From Rhodothermales bacterium (GTDB lineage Bacteria > Bacteroidota > Rhodothermia > Rhodothermales > JANQRZ01), in the NCBI GenBank assembly GCA_028284265.1, contig JANQRZ010000014.1, positions 1 to 64,000 of the forward strand: DNA of 64,000 bases. Direction: 5' to 3'. A program made the position numbers and the translations under genes. Position 1 is the stretch's first letter, and every line of letters begins with the position of its first letter. The notes beneath the pieces are model-generated. The model was not told where the DNA came from. It searched no databases and saw only the letters and a list, made by a program, of their open reading frames with translations. Of the stretch, positions 52,996 through 63,083 are shown piece by piece.

Positions 52996-54657
52996 TTATT
53001 CGACGTGGAGCACCTTCAGTGTCTCCGTCTGTCTGGCCGTTGCCAGCCGGACGAGGTAAAGGCCCGAGGGCAGCCCCGCCCCGTCGAATGTGAACGTCTG
53101 CTCGCCTGCTTCGAGCACGCCCTCAGCCAGCACGACCACCTCGCGGCCTAGCACGTCGAAGACCGACAGTCGCGCCGTGCTTGCCTCCTCCGGCACGGTC
53201 AGCGTCAACTCTGTCGTTGAGGTGAACGGATTGGGGAACGGACGCGACAGCCCGAAGGCATCCGGCAGCGCTGGCTGCGGCGGCACGGCTCCGACGCGCT
53301 GCGGGTCGAAGAAGCCGAGGTCGTAGGCGTCCTGGAGGAAGCGCGCCGCCTCGCGGAGCTTGACGACCGAGTCGAGGCGGTCAGTGCCTTGGGCGAAGGG
53401 AATAGCGAAGACGACCTCCGTGCTCTCGCCCGGCTCCAAGCGGAAGGGACCTGTTACGACGACGAATCGGCGGTCGCCAGATGGGTTCGGAACCCCATCT
53501 CTGTTCGGATTCTCTTCACTCCAAAACTGAGCAGCTACAGGTTCCCCAGGGAAGCTAAATGCGACAGGTGTGCCTGTTTGGTCCCCTCCGTATCCGCCCT
53601 CTGTAAGGGGCGTACCATCGGGCCAGAGTCCGTGCATACAGTTGTACTTCCCGATACCATTTCCAGGCTCTCGCGTTTTATCGTGACACGGAGATGCTGT
53701 CATTTTCAGACGCTCTCCTAGTTCATCCACTTCGCCATCCAAGTTGTCATCTCTTCCGTTCGGCAATCCCTCCGGGCCTTGGATGATCTTTAGCCCTACT
53801 GCCGGGGGCACGCCATAGACAGCATCCTCTTCCGCTTGATTGTACGTGAACCCCATACTGAGCGTTGTGTCACTCGCGACGAAGTCGTCGGCTGCGTCAC
53901 CAAGGTCAGCATCGACGAAGACGGCCACGTAGGCGCTATCGAGCGGCTGGCGACCCCGATAGGTGAATCGGTATCGGTAGAGGGTGGCCTGATTCAACGC
54001 GAGCCAACTAGATCGCACGGCGAAGGCACTCACTCGCGCTTCCAAGCCAATGGGATCTGTCTCATTCTCCAAGTGCTCATTGCCCGCATCGTTCATCACC
54101 CACCACGCCATCTGCTCCCCCGAGATTGCAGGCTCGTCGCCGCCTGCGAGGTTGTAGTTACCCTCGACGCCGTCGCCATCAAGCACCGGAGCTCCGAGAT
54201 GAGCGGGCCAGTCACGCAGGTCGTCGGTGGCCTCGCCCGTTTCGAGGTAGCGCGCTACGTCGCCTCGGCTGACCCGATAGATGCGGTCGTAAACTGAGCA
54301 GTCTTGCGGTGGGTTGCCCTCGTCGTCGAGCGGTCCCGGCCAGAACTCGAAGTCATCGTATCGCGATCCAGCAACACGAAGCTCTCCGCCCACTTCCCCA
54401 CCTACCCACAGACTTGCTGCGAAAATTGGCGGCAAAGTTCCGTCCTTGGGGACGAGATAGCCTAAACCGTTCGTCGTGCTCCCACCATAGAAAAGGTTGC
54501 CGCCATTGAAAACGAGCGCTCGAACATCGTTGATGTCGAGTGCCACCTCTGCGGTGCCGGGGCGGCAGTCGCCGACTGATTGCGCCGTGGCGGGTAGCGC
54601 GCACAGCAGCAAGGCCGTCAGGAATAGAAATCGAATCGCAGGGGTATCGAGCATCAT
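52996..54657 (-). CDS. T9SS-exported secreted protein, unknown core
   Basis: 553 aa. Signal peptide (about 1-25, ending PATAQ). The large mature domain opens with DCRPGTAEVALDINDVRALVF and has beta-rich Gly/Asp-rich text with a DNLDGEVDELGE acidic stretch near residues 300-320. The last ~80 residues (PFPNPFTSTTELTLTVPE, ARLSVFDVLGREV, LPSGLYLVRLAT) are a type-A T9SS sorting domain. The middle part of the gene is visibly less GC-rich than its ends. Function unknown. Convergent with korB. Confidence 0.8.
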   Translation of the reverse strand: MMLDTPAIRFLFLTALLLCALPATAQSVGDCRPGTAEVALDINDVRALVFNGGNLFYGGSTTNGLGYLVPKDGTLPPIFAASLWVGGEVGGELRVAGSRYDDFEFWPGPLDDEGNPPQDCSVYDRIYRVSRGDVARYLETGEATDDLRDWPAHLGAPVLDGDGVEGNYNLAGGDEPAISGEQMAWWVMNDAGNEHLENETDPIGLEARVSAFAVRSSWLALNQATLYRYRFTYRGRQPLDSAYVAVFVDADLGDAADDFVASDTTLSMGFTYNQAEEDAVYGVPPAVGLKIIQGPEGLPNGRDDNLDGEVDELGERLKMTASPCHDKTREPGNGIGKYNCMHGLWPDGTPLTEGGYGGDQTGTPVAFSFPGEPVAAQFWSEENPNRDGVPNPSGDRRFVVVTGPFRLEPGESTEVVFAIPFAQGTDRLDSVVKLREAARFLQDAYDLGFFDPQRVGAVPPQPALPDAFGLSRPFPNPFTSTTELTLTVPEEASTARLSVFDVLGREVVVLAEGVLEAGEQTFTFDGAGLPSGLYLVRLATARQTETLKVLHVE

Positions 54658-54773
54658 AGAGCAGGAGGAATAGAGATCAGCAAACCTAACCTATGGATTC
54701 GAGCGTTACCGCGCAGGGCACTTCCGCCGCCCCGTATTTTGCGGCAATTCCGTCCACCCTACCCGTCTGCCGC

Positions 54774-55976
54774 GTGAACGTTCTCCGCCTGCCCCTCTTC
54801 GCCGCCCTCGCCCTGCTCGGCCTCGCCATGTGCTCTAGCGCGCCTGAGCCAGCGCCCCGCGCCTTCGTCGCCACCGACACGCTCGACAGCCGCGACGGCG
54901 GCACCATCCGCCTCGGCGAGCCGGCCAAGAGCCGCTTGCTCGCGGAAGACCCGCTCTGGGAACGCGCCCTCACGCTGCACTACGACGCCATCGTCACCGA
55001 CGGACACATCGACACGCCAAGCCTGATGCTGGACGATGCGTATGCCTTCGGCACACGCCACACGCCACGCTCGGGGTCGCACCACGTCGATCTCCCGAAG
55101 ATGATCGAAGGCGGCCTCGACGCGCCGTTCTTCTCGATCTACGTGTCGCGCACCTACGGCGAGGCCCCTGCTGCTACCGACCGCGCGCTCGCCATGATCG
55201 CCGAGGCGAAGCGGCAGGTCGAGGCGCTCGATGGAATCGAGATGGCGTATTCGACGGACGACGTGCTGCGCATCACCCGGAGCGGGAAGAAGGCGGCGCT
55301 GATGGGTCTCGAAGGCGGACACGCGCTGCGCGGCTCGAAGGACGTGCTCCGCCTCCTCGCCGACGGCGGTATCCGCTACGTCACCCTCACCCACACGAAC
55401 ACGAACAGTTGGGCGGACGCGGCGACGGATACCGTCCGCTGGAACGGTCTCAACGACACGGGCCGCGACCTCATCCGCGAGATGAACCGCCTCGGCGTGC
55501 TCGTGGACCTCTCGCACGTCTCGGACTCAACCTTTTACGACGCCCTCGCCGTGAGCGAAGCGCCGGTCATCCTGAGCCACTCGTCGGTCCGCGCCCTCAC
55601 CGACCACCCGCGCAACATCACCGACGCCATGCTGCGCGCCCTCGCCGACAACGGCGGGGTCATCATGATCAACTTCTTCTCGCGCTACATCGCGCAGGAC
55701 GGCAGTACGAGCGCCACACTCGACGACATCATCGACCACATCGACCACGCCGTCCAGATCGCCGGGGTCGACTACGTCGGGCTAGGGAGCGACTTCGACG
55801 GAGTGCCGTTTCTGCCACGCGGGATGGGCGACGCGACGCGGCTGCCGCACATCACCTACGGCCTCCTCAAACGCGGCTACAGCGACGACGACGTGCGGAA
55901 GATTCTCGGCGGCAACACCCTTCGCGTCCTCGCCGAGGCCGAGCGCATCGGGGCCAAGCTTCGCGGTGAGCGCTAG
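54774..55976 (+). CDS. Membrane dipeptidase (peptidase family M19)
   Basis: 400 aa from the GTG at 54774, chosen because it opens a signal peptide (VNVLRLPLFAALALLGLAMC) with a weak lipobox (LAMC). An in-frame ATG at 54693 would add 27 residues. Zinc-site motifs: DGHIDTP (HxD), LEGGHAL (Glu), the THTNTNSW region, ILSHSSVRAL (His) and GSDFDGV. The two-zinc enzyme cleaves dipeptides, including those with D-residues, at the cell envelope. Convergent with the next gene. Confidence 0.9.
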   Translation: MNVLRLPLFAALALLGLAMCSSAPEPAPRAFVATDTLDSRDGGTIRLGEPAKSRLLAEDPLWERALTLHYDAIVTDGHIDTPSLMLDDAYAFGTRHTPRSGSHHVDLPKMIEGGLDAPFFSIYVSRTYGEAPAATDRALAMIAEAKRQVEALDGIEMAYSTDDVLRITRSGKKAALMGLEGGHALRGSKDVLRLLADGGIRYVTLTHTNTNSWADAATDTVRWNGLNDTGRDLIREMNRLGVLVDLSHVSDSTFYDALAVSEAPVILSHSSVRALTDHPRNITDAMLRALADNGGVIMINFFSRYIAQDGSTSATLDDIIDHIDHAVQIAGVDYVGLGSDFDGVPFLPRGMGDATRLPHITYGLLKRGYSDDDVRKILGGNTLRVLAEAERIGAKLRGER

Positions 55977-55979
55977 ACC

Positions 55980-57302
55980 CTACTCAAAGTCCGTGTTGAG
56001 ACGGTAGCGGGCGATCCGGTTGTTGCCCGCATCGGCGACGTAGACCGTCCGGTCGAAATAGGCCACGCCCTGCGGATCGTTGAACGAGAGCGTCCCGCTG
56101 CCGGTGCCGCCGAATGACACTTTGACCGGGCGAAGCGAGCCGGACGCGGGCGGCGGGGCCACGCCCTCGATCCCATTGCGGTTGAAGATGTAAAGGCTGT
56201 CGGTCTCCTCGTCGGTAGCGAAGAGGTAGCCCGTCTCGTCCGCAGCGATGGCGAGGCTGGTCGGGCCGCGCATCCCGAAGTCTTCGTAGAGGAAGCCATC
56301 ACCGTTGTCCGGGTTGGCGCTCGCACCGAGGCGTCCGATATCCACGCGGAACTCCGTCCCGAGCGACGTCTCGACCACGAGCACCGAGAGGACGGGATAG
56401 CGGACATCGAGACCCGGCGGGTTCTGGGCGACGAAAAAGTCTTGGGCCTCGGTGAACGCCGAGCGCTGCGGCGGCCCGATGGGGGTAGCTAGTGCCGAGG
56501 GATAGACCGCGCTGAGGAGGCTCGGCTGCGTCGGGCTGAGGTCGCTGATGAAGCGCGTATTGGTCCCGTCCGGGGCGAAGGCGAGCACGCCGTTGAAGGG
56601 CTGCACGCGGCTGTTGAGTCCGTCGGCTTGGGTGTTCACCGGCCCGCTACGCGACACATAGAAGCTGTTGTCGGCCAGCACGGCGATATCCGTGAAGCTC
56701 GCGTCTTGGTCCGACAAGATCACACTGCCGTCCAGCGCGGCCCGGTCGCACTCCGACACCGATACGAGGTAGCACTGCGGGTTCCGAAACTGGTTGCCCG
56801 AGCGCGAGCGGTCGTCGAATGGATGCCAGACGATGTCTTCGACGGTAGGCATACCGGTAGTAACGCCGCTGAGGCGATACACAACTGGCAGGTCCCACGT
56901 CAACCCCGCCAGCGTCGTATCGCGCCGTGCCACGATCAGCAGGTCAAGGCTACGGTCCTGAATGAGAGCGGTGATATCGCGGAGCGGCTGGCCTTCGAGT
57001 TCGCCAATGAAGGTCTGAGGGCGACCTGCGAGGTCATGGACGTGAAGACCCTGCTCGTCGCCGACGTAGATCAACTCGTCGTAGCCGACATAGACATCCA
57101 CCGGGCGCTGAAACGAGCCGCCGTTCGCGCCCTGCGAGTAGAACGGGTTGAGCGGCACGTACCCCACCTCGTCGAGTAGCGTCGGGTCGACGGCCCCCTC
57201 GTCGAAGATTTCGTCGGTGGTCACGTCGTCCTTCGAGCCGAAGATGCTGTCGCAGCCACTGACGACGAGGGCGAGGCTAAGAAGCAGAAACGTGGAGCGC
57301 AT
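55980..57302 (-). CDS. Beta-propeller-like (NHL-type) lipoprotein
   Basis: 440 aa from ATG 57302. Signal peptide MRSTFLLLSLALVVSGC with lipobox VSGC. Repeating blocks such as PVDVYVGYDELIYVGD, DITALIQ, PTSLAIAADETGYLFATD and PQGVAYFDRTVYVADAGNNRI have the NHL/six-bladed beta-propeller wording. Binding partner unknown. Immediately downstream of the PorV-like gene (25 bp), so the two are probably co-transcribed, with the other minus-strand genes up to the window edge. Confidence 0.75.
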   Translation of the reverse strand: MRSTFLLLSLALVVSGCDSIFGSKDDVTTDEIFDEGAVDPTLLDEVGYVPLNPFYSQGANGGSFQRPVDVYVGYDELIYVGDEQGLHVHDLAGRPQTFIGELEGQPLRDITALIQDRSLDLLIVARRDTTLAGLTWDLPVVYRLSGVTTGMPTVEDIVWHPFDDRSRSGNQFRNPQCYLVSVSECDRAALDGSVILSDQDASFTDIAVLADNSFYVSRSGPVNTQADGLNSRVQPFNGVLAFAPDGTNTRFISDLSPTQPSLLSAVYPSALATPIGPPQRSAFTEAQDFFVAQNPPGLDVRYPVLSVLVVETSLGTEFRVDIGRLGASANPDNGDGFLYEDFGMRGPTSLAIAADETGYLFATDEETDSLYIFNRNGIEGVAPPPASGSLRPVKVSFGGTGSGTLSFNDPQGVAYFDRTVYVADAGNNRIARYRLNTDFE

Positions 57303-57327
57303 AGGCAGAGCGAAAACAGGCAGCATA

Positions 57328-58350
57328 TTAGTTCAGCCGGAGGTTCAGGCCGATGCGGTGGATGTTGCCGAGCCGGTCGAGCCGGTTGAAGCCATAGTCC
57401 ACGCGGAGATCAGGGCCAAGGCCGGGGACAAGAAGACCGAGTCCGAACGAGGGCACGGTCGCCTCTTCGAGACCGAACTCGTAGCCGGTGCGGAGCATGA
57501 GCGTGTTGTTCCACGCATACTCGGCTCCGAGGTTGAAGCGCTCGGCGTTGTCGTTGGGGTTCGTGAGCTGGCCCGACACCGTGAGGTCGTGCGGTCCCCC
57601 ATCGTTGAAGCCGAGGACGCGGAGCGGGCGGTAGCTCACGCCGAGCAGGAACGTCGTCGGCGGCTCGATACCGTCGAAGCTTTCCTCGATCACCTCGCCG
57701 CCGAGGGTCTCTCGCGTGATCGAACCGCCGGGGCTAACGTTGAATCCGAAGTTGCGGATCGCCACGCCGAAGCGGACGCCCGTGTCACCGACGCGGTAGG
57801 CCACGCCGAGATCGACGAGGCCAGCGGTGGTCGACACCTCGGCAGCCGACTCGCGGACGAGCTTGCCGGTGATGCCGTAGGAGAAGAGGTCCGTCAGCGA
57901 CTGCGCCACCGTCAGGCCGAAGGCGAGGTCCACGAGGCGGAAGGTCTCGCCCGTACCTTCGGGGCCGGAAAACTCGGTCGTCACGTCCATCTCACCGGAG
58001 TCGAGAGCCTGCACGCTGAAGCCGAGCGTGAGCGTTCCGAGCGGCGAGTTGACGGGCGTGTAACCCGCTGCATAGTGGAGCGCGATGTCGGCGACGTAGC
58101 TCGTCGTAGCGAGGCCCACCTGGGTGCCGCCGCGTGCGGCGAGGGCGGGGTTCCAGAACAGCGCGCTTGCGTCATCGGCGGTAGCGGCGACGGTGCCACC
58201 GAGCGCCGCCCCGCGTGCGTCGACCGGGACTTTTAGGAATTGAAGGCCGGAACCTCCGGTGCGCTCCTGTCCGAAGGCGGGCAGCACCTGCGCTTGAACC
58301 GGGGCCGCAGCCATCGCCCCGAGCATGAGAATGAGAAGGAAAGTGCGCAT
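57328..58350 (-). CDS. PorV/PorQ family outer-membrane barrel
   Basis: 340 aa. Signal peptide (about 1-20), then SGLQFLKVPVDARGAALGG and ADDASALFWNPA, which is the start of PorV/PorQ (UPF0164) proteins. The remainder is a 14-strand-like barrel ending in an aromatic/Asn strand (LNLRLN). PorV shuttles T9SS cargo to the cell-surface attachment complex; PorQ-type members have less clear roles. T9SS cargo genes at 52996 and 63084 stand on either side, so a link to secretion is plausible. Confidence 0.85.
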   Translation of the reverse strand: MRTFLLILMLGAMAAAPVQAQVLPAFGQERTGGSGLQFLKVPVDARGAALGGTVAATADDASALFWNPALAARGGTQVGLATTSYVADIALHYAAGYTPVNSPLGTLTLGFSVQALDSGEMDVTTEFSGPEGTGETFRLVDLAFGLTVAQSLTDLFSYGITGKLVRESAAEVSTTAGLVDLGVAYRVGDTGVRFGVAIRNFGFNVSPGGSITRETLGGEVIEESFDGIEPPTTFLLGVSYRPLRVLGFNDGGPHDLTVSGQLTNPNDNAERFNLGAEYAWNNTLMLRTGYEFGLEEATVPSFGLGLLVPGLGPDLRVDYGFNRLDRLGNIHRIGLNLRLN

Positions 58351-58361
58351 GGGTGGCCGGG

Positions 58362-61262
58362 TTAAAACTCGAAGCTGACGCCGAGCATGATGTGGCGCGG
58401 CGGCAGGAAACGGGCGGGGTTGAGCGGCGGCAGCCCGCTCGTGTTGGGGTCCTCGTAGCGCGGATCACGGAGGTTGCTCGGCACATCGTAATCGCCGTTG
58501 CCGCGGAGGTCCTCGAAGTTGGTGCCCGCATCTACGTCGGGATACCCCTCGCCCGTGACGGGGTTGACGAGGACTGCGTTCTGCTGGTTGAAGACGTTCG
58601 TCACTTCGAGCGTGAACACGAGGTCCTGCCCGACGATGCCGACCCGTCGCTGGAGGTTGAGGTCAAACCACCACCACGGCTTGCCGACCTCAGAGAAGCG
58701 CTGCTCGGGATCGTCGACGGTTTCGAAAATGGGTCGCCAGTCGCGCTCGCCGGTGAACGGGTTAACCTCGTTGCCAACGAAGCGGACGGGCGTGTAGCGC
58801 TGGCCGCTGCGGAACGTCGAGGCGAGGTAGAGCCGGAAGCGGTTGAGGCCGGGGACACCCCAGAGCGGCTCAGTCCGGTCCCACGAGAAGGTTGTGCTCG
58901 CTTTGATGTCGAGCGGGCGATCCCACGCGAGCGGCGTCTCGAACGTGTTGTCCACATTGCCGTCTTGGATGAGGTCGGCGAGCGCCTCGGAGTTGGTCGA
59001 GGCAAGGCCGGTGGCACGGGAGTACGAGGCGTTGATCTGCCCCCGGAACCAGTCGCCGATCCGCTTGAGGTAGCTCACCTCGATGCCCCGGACGCGGGCG
59101 AAGTCACCGTTGACGCGGAGCGCGCGGCTCGTCTCGCGACCCGTCCCGTCGGCCACGATCACGTCGGTGACCGTGATGAAGTCAAACTTATCGCGCCAGA
59201 ACGCGGTCAGCGTGAGTGCATCGTCCTTGGTGATCTGGCTACGGAGACCCAGTTCGTAGGAGATGTCCACCTCGGGGTTGAGGTTCGGATTCCCGAGGTC
59301 GCCGAAGAACGAACGGTCCTGATAGAACGGGTCGAGGTTGGTGTAGAGGAACGTCGGGTGCGGCAGCCGGGTCGAGTGACCGTAGTTGAAGAACATCACC
59401 TGATTCTCGCGGACCGGGAAACTGACCCGGAGCTTCGGCAAGAGCCGCGCCTTCCATCGCAGCCCGAAGAGGCCGACCGATTCGTCGAGATACCCCTCGC
59501 GGATCGCCTGTGGGATCGTAAAGACGCTGTCGGCGACGAGGTCATCGACGTACTTACCCGGTGCCCAGAACTCGGCGCGGAGACCGGCATTGGCGATCAG
59601 GCCGTTGTAGCGGAACTGATTCTGGACGAAGAGCGCGGCGCGGCGCGGCTTGACCCGCCACACATCGCTCGCCTCACCGAGCCGGTTCGAGCTGGTCGTA
59701 TCGCCGTCCGCCGTCACAATCGGGGCACCGATCCACGGGCGGATAATGTCGATCCACTGGTAGTCGTTGAACTTCAGGTCGAAGCCCGCCGTGACCTCGT
59801 AGCCCCGGTTCGCCGTGAAGCGGGTGTAGCTCCCTTTGAGTACGGCCTCCTCGGCAAAGTGGTCGTGCCAGCGCGTGGCGACGCCGCCGTTGTTGAACAG
59901 GCCGGGGCCGGGTAGCACGAACACCGCGTTCGGGTCGATAGGATTGCCATCCTGATCGAGGAACAGCGAGGCCGGAAAGTCGACGATGCTCGCCGGGTCC
60001 AGTTCTTCGCTCACGTCCTCAGGCCGCCAGTCCCGCCCGTTGGCGTCGGCGCGAAGACGAGTAAAGAGGCGACTGGCCTGCACCTCGTAGTACGACTGCG
60101 CGTTCAGGACGTGCGTCCACTTGAGGTAGGCGAGGTTGTTGTCGTGGGTGTACGTGTTCGCGTTGTCGGGCTGGAGCGCGAAGGCGTACTGGTAGCCGGG
60201 CCGGATCACGTCATCGTTGCCGGTCACCTGAAGCATCCGGGTGTTCTGGTTGACAGCGAGCGAGCGCTGGTAACTGCCTTGGAGCTTCATTCCCGGCTTG
60301 GGCAGGTAGGTCAACTTACCCAGCCCGCTCCAGCGGTTATCCTGATACGGCATCCATCCCGTACCGTCAAGAAGCGACGAGCGGACCTGATCCGGTGTCG
60401 AGACGAAGCGCGTGAAGTTGTCGGAGAACTGCGCCTGCCCCGAGGCGAAGAACCGAAGCTTGCCGGGGAGGATCGGACCGGAGAGCGAGCCTTCATAGAC
60501 CTGCTCGTTCCACGTCGACCCCCAATCGTCGTTAGCCCCGAAGTTGTCGCGCTTGGTCGAGAACGAACCGGCAAACTGGTCCGTCCCGTCACGCGTGGTG
60601 ACGGAAACAACCCCCGACGTGGCATCGCCGACATCAGCCCCGACACCGCCCGTCGTGACCTCAACCTCGGCGAAGGCGTTGGCTCCGAGGTCGAGGCCGA
60701 AGCCGGTCCCGGAGAGCGGGTCTTTGGCGCTTACGCCGTCCACCACGAAGCCGGTCTCATCGGCCCGCCCACCGCGAATGTAGAGGCCTGTCGGGTCTCG
60801 CACGACCCCTGCCTGTGTGGCAACGACCTCCTGCACCTCGCGTACTGGCGCAGCAGCGATGGCCTCGCGGTCGATGGTATAGGCGCTCGACGACTGCTCC
60901 ACATCCACCAGCGGCCGCTCGCCGACGACAACGATCTCGCCCTCGGTCTGAAGCACGGCCTCGCCTAGTTCGATGTCCAGCGTGGTGGTGCCACTCGAAC
61001 CCACCGCGATCCCCGTGAACTGCTTGGTCTCATAACCGACGAACGACGCTTGTACGGTGTACTCCCCACCCCGCAGACCACTGATCGCATAGCGCCCGTC
61101 GAAGTCCGTCGCCGCGCCGAGGCTCGTGCCGAGGATGAGAACGTTTACGCCGGGTAGGCTCTCACCAGTGTCGGCGTCGGTGACGGTGCCTACGAGGCGG
61201 CCCTGGGCCACAGCGGGAAGGGCACTGATGACAAGGAGTAGCGAGAGAAGCGTGAGGCGCAT
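58362..61262 (-). CDS. TonB-dependent receptor with CarboxypepD_reg domain
   Basis: 966 aa from ATG 61262 (MRLTLLSLLLVISALPAVAQ signal); the frame is open a little further, to 61283. About 22-105: carboxypeptidase-regulatory-like domain (GRLVGTVTDADTGESLPGVN). About 110-230: plug domain (VVVGERPLVDVEQS, GLYIRGGRADETGFVVDG). The rest is a 22-strand barrel ending in MLGVSFEF. Energised by TonB-ExbBD, it would import a large ligand. No SusD partner follows, so the substrate is open. The PorV-like gene starts 11 bp downstream. Confidence 0.93.
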   Translation of the reverse strand: MRLTLLSLLLVISALPAVAQGRLVGTVTDADTGESLPGVNVLILGTSLGAATDFDGRYAISGLRGGEYTVQASFVGYETKQFTGIAVGSSGTTTLDIELGEAVLQTEGEIVVVGERPLVDVEQSSSAYTIDREAIAAAPVREVQEVVATQAGVVRDPTGLYIRGGRADETGFVVDGVSAKDPLSGTGFGLDLGANAFAEVEVTTGGVGADVGDATSGVVSVTTRDGTDQFAGSFSTKRDNFGANDDWGSTWNEQVYEGSLSGPILPGKLRFFASGQAQFSDNFTRFVSTPDQVRSSLLDGTGWMPYQDNRWSGLGKLTYLPKPGMKLQGSYQRSLAVNQNTRMLQVTGNDDVIRPGYQYAFALQPDNANTYTHDNNLAYLKWTHVLNAQSYYEVQASRLFTRLRADANGRDWRPEDVSEELDPASIVDFPASLFLDQDGNPIDPNAVFVLPGPGLFNNGGVATRWHDHFAEEAVLKGSYTRFTANRGYEVTAGFDLKFNDYQWIDIIRPWIGAPIVTADGDTTSSNRLGEASDVWRVKPRRAALFVQNQFRYNGLIANAGLRAEFWAPGKYVDDLVADSVFTIPQAIREGYLDESVGLFGLRWKARLLPKLRVSFPVRENQVMFFNYGHSTRLPHPTFLYTNLDPFYQDRSFFGDLGNPNLNPEVDISYELGLRSQITKDDALTLTAFWRDKFDFITVTDVIVADGTGRETSRALRVNGDFARVRGIEVSYLKRIGDWFRGQINASYSRATGLASTNSEALADLIQDGNVDNTFETPLAWDRPLDIKASTTFSWDRTEPLWGVPGLNRFRLYLASTFRSGQRYTPVRFVGNEVNPFTGERDWRPIFETVDDPEQRFSEVGKPWWWFDLNLQRRVGIVGQDLVFTLEVTNVFNQQNAVLVNPVTGEGYPDVDAGTNFEDLRGNGDYDVPSNLRDPRYEDPNTSGLPPLNPARFLPPRHIMLGVSFEF

Positions 61263-61282
61263 GGGCGTGCAGAAAGAGGTCA

Positions 61283-63010
61283 TCAGCGTGGGAATCCGAG
61301 CGCTTCGAGCATGAGCTTGACGGCATCGCGAGGCGCTTCTTCGCTGCCATCGGCACCGACGAAATAGGGACCGCCCGTGGTTGCGCGGACGAGCGGAACG
61401 GCAAAGAGTGCAACACGACCATCGTCACGCAACGAAGCGAGCGTTGAGGGACCGGGCCACGGCACCTCATCACCGCTACTCTCTAGTTCCGCCGTCAACT
61501 CGCCCGTGTAGAGCGAGATCGTGCCCGACCCAATCGGATAGCTGTACACATCAACAGGTCGCGTGATCTCCAGCGCGGGAAGGACACCGCCGCCGGGCAG
61601 CGCCTGCGCCGGGTTGAGAGCTGCCCCCCCCTCCAGTTGAAGGTCTTGCTCGTACTCATCAAACTCGCTGTCCGGGCCAAAGTCGAGCAAGCCCGCGAGT
61701 GGAAGAATAGCGAGCGCACCATTGCCGAGGTTGTCCTCTGGCTCCGAGGGCAGATCAATCGGCACATTCACGAACAGGCTCCCGCCATCGGCGAAGAACT
61801 CGTCGAGGAAGTTGGCGACGAGCGGGAGGTTATTGCCAATGGAGCGGTTGGTCGCGTTGTTCGAGACCCAGTAGATGTGGTCCCAGAAGCGTAGCGTCTC
61901 GCGCAGCGTCGGATCGGGATTGACCGGCAGGTTGTCGCTGTAGAGCAGCACGACGCTCGACCCGGTCTGGAACGGCTCGGCGAGGTACCACTCGTCGTAA
62001 TTCCCCACTCCGCTATACTCGTCGAGGATGCCCCGGTGATACGGGAGCACAAGGCCGTTCCGGTTCGTCCGGTAGTCGTTGACAAGAAGGATCGAACTCG
62101 TGACGCGGCGAACGAACCACGCCTCTTCAGCGTCGGGGTCCGGGTCAGGATAGATGACGGTCTCGCTTCGGAACGCCGCCGCATCGACAGCGCGGAGGTA
62201 CAGTGTGTTCGGCGAATCGGTCAGGAGACCCGACAGCCGGAAGTCCGACGGAACGCTCCCCCGACCGAGCAGCAAGCGCGCCTCGGTTTCCGCCGCACCG
62301 GGGTCCTCGGCCACGAGCGTGATGAAGTCCGTCTCAGCAGGCAACCGGACGAAGCCAGCGGTCGTGTCGTTGAGGGCGACCTCGATAGCCGCGATGTTGG
62401 CAATACCATCAAGGTCTTCGGCAACGAAGGCGAAGGAAGTCGCGGGCCACGTCGTGTCCGGTGGCGCTTCAGCGGTGCTGATACGGAGCGTGGGGGGTGA
62501 GTTACGCACCGGGAAGACAGTACGAGCGGGCGTCTGGTCGGTCGCATCGTCGTTGTCGATGGCGCGCACCTCGAAGGCAACGTTGGCGACCGGTGCGCCT
62601 TCGGGGATCGGCAGGAGCACGAGCGAGTCGCGCGAAGCCGTGCGCGCCCACCCGACCTCGTTGCCGATCATGCCGGTCTCATCATTGTCGTAGAAGCGAA
62701 TCTCGAACGCCTCGACGTAGCCGTCGGGGTCGGTGCCGGACCAGTTGACCTCGACGAGACTCGTAAAGCGCCGCGTCTCTAGCAGCACCTCGGTGACGAT
62801 GGTCGTATCGCCGCCCATGATGAGCGTGTCGCCGGGCACCGCGAGGGTGTCGGTGAGCACGTCCGTCAGGTCGGCAGCCTGAACGGCGAGCGCGGTCTCG
62901 GGCGCGAGGTTCTCGCCTGCAGTTCCCTCGAAGCCGCTGTCACACGCCGCCAGCAGCGCGGGCACAGCGAGGAGCGCGAGGCCGAGTAAGCGGACCGTCA
63001 ATCGGTGCAT
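61283..63010 (-). CDS. Large lipoprotein with Ig-like N-terminus
   Basis: 575 aa from ATG 63010 (signal MHRLTVRLLGLALLAVPALLAAC; lipobox LAAC, Cys 23). A fibronectin/Ig-like block (VEVNWSGTDPDGYVEAFEIR, then NVAFEVRAIDNDDATDQTPA) occurs at about 80-170, and again SFAFVAEDLDGIANIAAI. A C-terminal domain (about 320-575) has SILLVNDY, FWDHIYWVSNNATN and NLPLVANFLDEFFADGGSLFVN, which recalls a GATase-like or DUF4350-type fold. It lies between a T9SS cargo gene and the TonB receptor, so a surface function in the same complex is likely. Confidence 0.75.
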   Translation of the reverse strand: MHRLTVRLLGLALLAVPALLAACDSGFEGTAGENLAPETALAVQAADLTDVLTDTLAVPGDTLIMGGDTTIVTEVLLETRRFTSLVEVNWSGTDPDGYVEAFEIRFYDNDETGMIGNEVGWARTASRDSLVLLPIPEGAPVANVAFEVRAIDNDDATDQTPARTVFPVRNSPPTLRISTAEAPPDTTWPATSFAFVAEDLDGIANIAAIEVALNDTTAGFVRLPAETDFITLVAEDPGAAETEARLLLGRGSVPSDFRLSGLLTDSPNTLYLRAVDAAAFRSETVIYPDPDPDAEEAWFVRRVTSSILLVNDYRTNRNGLVLPYHRGILDEYSGVGNYDEWYLAEPFQTGSSVVLLYSDNLPVNPDPTLRETLRFWDHIYWVSNNATNRSIGNNLPLVANFLDEFFADGGSLFVNVPIDLPSEPEDNLGNGALAILPLAGLLDFGPDSEFDEYEQDLQLEGGAALNPAQALPGGGVLPALEITRPVDVYSYPIGSGTISLYTGELTAELESSGDEVPWPGPSTLASLRDDGRVALFAVPLVRATTGGPYFVGADGSEEAPRDAVKLMLEALGFPR

Positions 63011-63083
63011 AACAAACAGGTATTCGGGAGATGAGCGAAGGGGCCGAGCCGCTGTGGCCCGGCCCCTCGCCCTCATCATGGAG